This document shows, in pieces, positions 54,282 to 58,413 of a stretch of 58,413 nt of DNA. Position 1 is the first letter of the stretch; every line of letters starts with the position of its first letter. The DNA comes from Azoarcus sp. (GTDB taxonomy: Bacteria > Pseudomonadota > Gammaproteobacteria > Burkholderiales > Rhodocyclaceae): positions 1-58,413 of the forward strand of contig JAIRXQ010000038.1 of NCBI GenBank assembly GCA_031268195.1. The letters are read 5' to 3'. The notes beneath the pieces are model-generated. The model was not told the DNA's origin, made no database searches, and saw only the letters and a program-made list of their open reading frames with translations. A program made the position numbers and the translations under genes.

Positions 54282-55463
54282 ATGCAAACCCTGCCTCATA
54301 GTCTGCTGCTGCTCAGTCTGGGGCTGCTGCTGTTCGTCACCTTTTTGCTGCTCTGGCGAGTAATCGGCGCGCCCAGACGCGACCGGCGGCGGCGCGATGA
54401 GCTCCGCGAACTGATCGCGCGCGGCGGCATCGAGCAGCACCGCGAAATGCTGCGCGACCTGCATGCGGGGCTGGATCGCCAGACCGACCGCATGGGCGAG
54501 CATGCCCGCGCCAACGGCGAACTGCTCCAGAACGGCGTCACCGCCGCCTCGCTGCAATTGTCGCGCTCCGTCGAAGCCCTCACGCGCGGCGTGGAGGAAC
54601 AGTTGCGCACCCTGTCGGGGCAGGTGAATCTGCGCCTCGACGAAGGGTTGAAAAAGACCAACGACACCTTTGCCAGCGTCATGGCGCGGCTGGCGACCAT
54701 CGACGAGGCACAAAAGAAAATCGACGGCCTGACCACCAGTGTCGTGAGCTTGCAGGAAATCCTGGGCGACAAGCGCGCGCGCGGCGCGTTCGGAGAAGTG
54801 CAGCTGGAGGCGCTGGTGAGAAACGCGCTGCCCCCGGATGCCTACACTTTCCAGACCGCGCTGCCCAACGGCACGCGCGTCGACTGCCTGCTCGAACTGC
54901 CGCCGCCCACCGGCAGCGTGGCCATCGACGCCAAGTTCCCGCTCGAAAACTACCACCGCATGTTCGATGACACGCTCTCGCCCGCCGAGCGCAAGGGCGC
55001 GCGCACGGCCTTTCGCGCCGACGTGCGCCGCCACGTCGATGCCATCGCGGGCAAATACATCCTGCCCGGCGTCACGGCGGACGGCGCGGTCATGTTCCTG
55101 CCCGCCGAAGCCGTGTTCGCGGAACTGCACGCCTCGCACCCCGAAGTCGTCGCCCACGCCCAGTCCAGGCGAGTGTGGATCGTCTCGCCCACCACGCTGA
55201 TGGCGGTGCTCAACACCGCGCGCGCCGTGTTGAAAGACATCGAAACCCGGCGGCAAATCCACGTCATCCAGGACGAACTGGCGAAGCTCGCGCAGGACTT
55301 CCAACGCTTCGATACCCGCATGGAAGCACTCGCCCGCCACATCGAACAGGCCGGCAAGGACGTAGAACAGGTGCACGCCTCCAGCCGCAAAATCACCGCC
55401 AGGTTTCAACGCATCGAGTCGGCGCGGCTCGACGGAGAGGCGCCGAAAGAAATCGAGGAGTAA
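54282..55463 (+). CDS. rmuC: DNA recombination protein RmuC
   Basis: A 393-residue protein. An N-terminal membrane anchor (SLLLLSLGLLLFVTFLLLW, about residues 7-25) is followed by a coiled-coil (40-150). The RmuC nuclease-like domain follows: LQEILGDKRARGAFGEVQLE, VAIDAKFPLENY, and PTTLMAVLNT. RmuC limits DNA inversions and rearrangements. Starts 20 bases after the amidohydrolase, with AAGGA upstream. Confidence 0.92.
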   Translation: MQTLPHSLLLLSLGLLLFVTFLLLWRVIGAPRRDRRRRDELRELIARGGIEQHREMLRDLHAGLDRQTDRMGEHARANGELLQNGVTAASLQLSRSVEALTRGVEEQLRTLSGQVNLRLDEGLKKTNDTFASVMARLATIDEAQKKIDGLTTSVVSLQEILGDKRARGAFGEVQLEALVRNALPPDAYTFQTALPNGTRVDCLLELPPPTGSVAIDAKFPLENYHRMFDDTLSPAERKGARTAFRADVRRHVDAIAGKYILPGVTADGAVMFLPAEAVFAELHASHPEVVAHAQSRRVWIVSPTTLMAVLNTARAVLKDIETRRQIHVIQDELAKLAQDFQRFDTRMEALARHIEQAGKDVEQVHASSRKITARFQRIESARLDGEAPKEIEE

Positions 55464-55593
55464 GGGCCCGGCGCATCGCCCGATCGGTTGCGGGCGGTGC
55501 TGTCGCGGTCGGCTTGCCTCGCGCCATCGCTTCGGGGTATAGATGCCCCTTTTCCCGCCCATCGCGCCTCATGAGCGCGGGGAGTTCGACGAC

Positions 55594-58050
55594 ATGGCCG
55601 CCGCGCCGACACCTGACACCGCCACCATCGCCGCTTTGCCGGCGGAACGCCTGCGGGCGCACTGCGATCTTTCGCACTTCGATTTCGATACCACCGCCGA
55701 ACTGAGCGATCATCCCGGCGATCTCGGGCAAGAACGCGCGATGGAGGCGTTGCGCTTCGGGCTGACGATCGGGCAGGACGACTACCATGTGTTCGTGCTG
55801 GGCGACACAGGCTGCGGCAAGCACGCCGTGACCTTCCGGCTGCTGCGCGAGCACGCGGCGGCCAGGCCGGTGCCGCCGGATTTGTGCTATCTGCATCACT
55901 TCGACGAGCCGCTGCATCCACGCCTGTTGACGCTGCCCGCCGGTCGCGGCGCGGCGTTTCGCGCCGACATGCAAGGTTTCGTGCGCGAACTGAAACCAGC
56001 CATCGAAGCGGCGCTCGACAGCGCGCCCTATTCCGAACGCATCGAAGCCCTGCAAAGTGCGCACAAGGCGCGCGAGGACGCGGCCTTGCGCGAAGTGGGC
56101 GAGCAATGCGGCGCGGACGGACTGGTGTTGTTGCAAAGCGCCGATGGTTTCGTCTTCGCGCCCCAAAAGAACGGCGAAGAGCGGCCGGAGGCGCTCACCG
56201 CGGAAGAATTCGAGGCCCTGCCCGCGGCCGGGCGCGACAAGATCAAAGCCGCCATCGAGACATGGGGCGATCGGCTCGCGGCGTTGCTCGACGAATTCCC
56301 CGACTGGCGTGCCACGCTGCGCGAGTCACTGGTCAAGGCAGCGCGCGAGGCGCTCACCCCCGCGCTTGCCCACCTGCTGCGCGACCTGCGCACCCGTTAT
56401 GCCGATCTGCCCGACATCCTGAAATTCCTCGACGCGGTGGAAAAAGACGTGCTCGGTGCCGCCGTCTCCGGCGCCGCTGCCGACGACAAAGAAGAAGACG
56501 GCGAGGGCGAGGAGGCCGCGCGCTACCCGCGCTATCAGGTCAAGCTCCTCGTCGATCACGCCTGCGCCGCGGGCGCGCCCATCGTCTTCGAGGACAACCC
56601 CGGCTACGGCAACCTCGTCGGGCGCATCGAACACGTCGTGCAGCAGGGCGTGCAGGTGAGCCATTTCAACCTCATCCGCTCCGGCGCGCTGCACCGCGCC
56701 AATGGCGGCTATCTCGTGCTCGATGCGGAACGCCTGTTCGCGCAGCCCTACGCCTGGGAAGGCTTGAAGCGCACGCTCAGGCGCGGCGAGATCCGTGTCG
56801 AGCCGCCCGCCGAGGCGCAGGGCTGGGGCGGGGCGCTGACGCTCGAACCGCAGCCCGTGCCGTGCGCGCTCAAAGTCGTGATGATTGGCGATCGGGAGAC
56901 TTACTACACCCTGATGGAGAACGACCCCGAGTTCGCCGAACTGTTCAAGGTTGCCGCCGACTTTGGCGACGATCTGCCGCGCACGCCGGAGAACGAGCGC
57001 GAATACGCGCGCCTGCTGGCGATGTTGGCGCGCTCGGCCAACATCCTGCCGCTCGACCGCGCCGCCGTCGGACGCATGGTGGAGGAGGGCGCGCGTCTGG
57101 CCGAGGACGCCGAACGCCTGTCACTTTCCACGCGGCGTCTGTCCGATCTGATGCGCGAGGCCGACCACTACGCGCGCGCCGCCGCCCGCCCGGCCATCGG
57201 GTGCGGCGAAATCGAGGCGGCGCTCGCCGCGCGGATGCGCCGCGCCAGCCGCTATCCGGCGCTGGTGCGCGAATCCATCCTCGATGGCACCACGCTCATC
57301 GCCACCTCGGGGGCGCGTGCCGGGCAAATCAACGGTTTGGTCGTGGTCGAACTCGCGGGCGAGCGATTCGGCTATCCCACCCGGATTTCCGCCACCGTTC
57401 GCCTGGGCGACGGCGATGTGCTCGACATCGAGCGCGAATCCGATCTCGGCGGCGCGATCCACTCCAAGGGCGTGATGATCCTCTCCGCGTTCCTTGCCGC
57501 GCGCTACGCCCGCCACCAGCCGTTGTCACTGTCGGCGAGCCTGGTCTTCGAGCAGTCCTACGCCCCGGTCGAGGGCGATTCCGCCTCGCTCGCCGAACTG
57601 TGCGCGCTGCTCTCGGCGCTCACGCGGCTGCCCATCGAACAACGGCTGGCGATTACCGGCTCGGTCAACCAGTTCGGCGAAGTGCAGGTCATTGGCGGCG
57701 TCAACGAAAAAATCGAAGGCTTCTTCGATCTGTGCACCCTGCGCGGACTCGACGGCAGCCACGGCGTCGTCATCCCGGCGGCCAGCGTTCGCCATCTGAT
57801 GCTGCGCGAGGAGCTGCTCGAAGCCGCCCGCGCCGGGCGTTTCCACATCTACCCGGTTTCCACCGTCGATGAAGCGATGAGCGTGCTCACCGGCGTGGCG
57901 GCGGGCGAAGCCGATGCGCGCGGCCTGATGCCCAGGGATTCGATCAACGACCGCGTGGCGAGGGCGCTTGCGGGCATGACCTACGCCCAGCATGCCTACG
58001 CCGACGGCCACGCACTCGGCGGGCGCAGAAGGCCGGGCGGGCGGCGTTGA
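55594..58050 (+). CDS. Lon-like ATP-dependent protease (LonB/AsrA type)
   Basis: An 818-residue AAA+ protease of the Lon-related family found in Pseudomonas (AsrA) and betaproteobacteria. The Walker A-like loop GDTGCGKHAV is near residue 70, and a long helical insertion follows. The second ATPase half contains GGYLVLDAERLF (Walker B-like). The C-terminal Lon peptidase domain has catalytic Ser663 (EGDSASLAE) and Lys706 (GGVNEKIEGFF). The start is taken as the ATG at 55594, with GGGGAG upstream; an in-frame ATG at 55543 would add 17 residues. Stress-response roles are known for relatives. Confidence 0.87.
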   Translation: MAAAPTPDTATIAALPAERLRAHCDLSHFDFDTTAELSDHPGDLGQERAMEALRFGLTIGQDDYHVFVLGDTGCGKHAVTFRLLREHAAARPVPPDLCYLHHFDEPLHPRLLTLPAGRGAAFRADMQGFVRELKPAIEAALDSAPYSERIEALQSAHKAREDAALREVGEQCGADGLVLLQSADGFVFAPQKNGEERPEALTAEEFEALPAAGRDKIKAAIETWGDRLAALLDEFPDWRATLRESLVKAAREALTPALAHLLRDLRTRYADLPDILKFLDAVEKDVLGAAVSGAAADDKEEDGEGEEAARYPRYQVKLLVDHACAAGAPIVFEDNPGYGNLVGRIEHVVQQGVQVSHFNLIRSGALHRANGGYLVLDAERLFAQPYAWEGLKRTLRRGEIRVEPPAEAQGWGGALTLEPQPVPCALKVVMIGDRETYYTLMENDPEFAELFKVAADFGDDLPRTPENEREYARLLAMLARSANILPLDRAAVGRMVEEGARLAEDAERLSLSTRRLSDLMREADHYARAAARPAIGCGEIEAALAARMRRASRYPALVRESILDGTTLIATSGARAGQINGLVVVELAGERFGYPTRISATVRLGDGDVLDIERESDLGGAIHSKGVMILSAFLAARYARHQPLSLSASLVFEQSYAPVEGDSASLAELCALLSALTRLPIEQRLAITGSVNQFGEVQVIGGVNEKIEGFFDLCTLRGLDGSHGVVIPAASVRHLMLREELLEAARAGRFHIYPVSTVDEAMSVLTGVAAGEADARGLMPRDSINDRVARALAGMTYAQHAYADGHALGGRRRPGGRR

Positions 58051-58206
58051 GGGCCGTAAAAGCCCAATCCCGTGGCCATCGCGCCGACAATGCTCACCGC
58101 TTGATACGCCTTCACATAGGCAGACAGAAGTGTGGATTGGCAACACTGCGGAAGGCAGAACATCGTCGTCTTATATTTGCTTATACAGCGTCATGCTGCT
58201 AAATTC

Positions 58207-58238
58207 ACACAGCGTGTGACATATGTCACACGCTGTGT
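58207..58238. promoter_or_regulatory. 32-bp perfect palindrome containing a consensus CRP/Vfr-type site upstream of tpsA
   Basis: The left arm ACACAGCGTGTGACAT (58207-58222) is followed by its exact reverse complement (58223-58238). The inner core TGTGA-CATATG-TCACA (58215-58230) is the full CRP consensus with a six-base spacer. It lies about 92 bp before the TpsA start codon, in an AT-rich stretch unlike the surroundings. The rest of the 264-base gap shows no gene. Confidence 0.75.
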
Positions 58239-58314
58239 ACATATGTAATTTACGTAATTTTCCTTCTGAACCCCGCCGACGCGTCCCTGTTCCGCCCGCG
58301 TCCTGGAAGCTGCC

Positions 58315-58413
58315 ATGACCCCGCACACCCCCTTCCATCGCGCGATTGCGCTCAGCGTCGCCAGCATCATGATCTGGAACCCGCTCTTTGCAGCGGCGGC
58401 GGAACTGGCGGTG
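58315..58413 (+). CDS. Start of a TPS exoprotein (filamentous haemagglutinin-like TpsA), truncated by window end
   Basis: Only 33 codons are in the window. The translation (MTPHTPFHRAIALSVASIM then IWNPLFAAAAELAV) is a signal peptide of the type seen in haemagglutinin-family exoproteins: a positively charged start, a hydrophobic core, and the FAAAAELAV cleavage region. Further assignment needs the sequence beyond the window, above all the TPS domain with its NPNL-type motif. The upstream palindrome suggests CRP-type control. Confidence 0.55.
   Translation, partial: MTPHTPFHRAIALSVASIMIWNPLFAAAAELAV

Overview
The window is a GC-rich, densely coded bacterial chromosome segment with no rRNA operon, insertion sequence, prophage or CRISPR array. 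The gene set points to a betaproteobacterium, most likely from the Rhodocyclales/Nitrosomonadales side. Supporting signs are an isc operon with an extra NifS-like desulfurase ahead of IscS, a fimT-pilVWX-pilY1-pilE minor pilin operon, an FNR/hemN/copper-ATPase block and a three-gene, di-haem-type fumarate reductase. This placement is inference from gene order, not from a phylogenetic marker.

Layout. 1-438 is the end of a two-partner-secretion (TPS) outer-membrane transporter. The last 99 bases (58315-58413) are the signal-peptide start of a TPS exoprotein, preceded by a perfect 32-bp palindrome that contains a consensus CRP-type site. 597-12005 holds housekeeping genes (ydfG, an M48 protease, serB, aroG, xth, pyrE, a sirtuin, a GDT1-type cation exporter) and frdCAB. 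12357-19029 is the minor pilin/PilY1 operon on the minus strand. 19240-27464 runs from a retropepsin-like protease and a Nudix hydrolase into iscR-nifS-iscS-iscU-iscA-hscB-hscA-fdx-iscX, with an IscR type-1-like site over the iscR promoter.

27482-27682 carries a near-ideal LexA (SOS) box inside a promoter that drives a 46-codon hydrophobic peptide. After tRNA-Thr, nine tightly coupled genes (28016-35193) form a dialkylresorcinol/aryl-lipid-type locus: a DarA-like flavodoxin, a DarB-like KAS III, a BtrH-type cysteine acyltransferase, an ABC exporter, an ACP, a divergent ketosynthase and two small proteins of unknown function. lysC and tRNA-Ser follow. Next come fnr and hemN, which share a palindromic FNR box, and a copper delivery set (TauE/SafE-like protein, CopA-type ATPase, CopZ).

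42378-48651 (minus strand) is truB-rbfA-infB-nusA-rimP. Its leader contains an intrinsic terminator that runs straight into the rimP ribosome binding site, so an attenuator is likely. Further on are a truncated parvulin-like secreted protein, mutS, a double-receiver protein whose first receiver lacks the phospho-acceptor Asp, an M20 amidohydrolase, rmuC and a Lon-like AAA protease.

The best candidates for new biology are the LexA-controlled 46-aa peptide, the stand-alone resorcinol-type locus with its two orphan proteins, the rimP attenuator, and an array of four imperfect palindromes in exact 22-nt phase between frdB and pilE.
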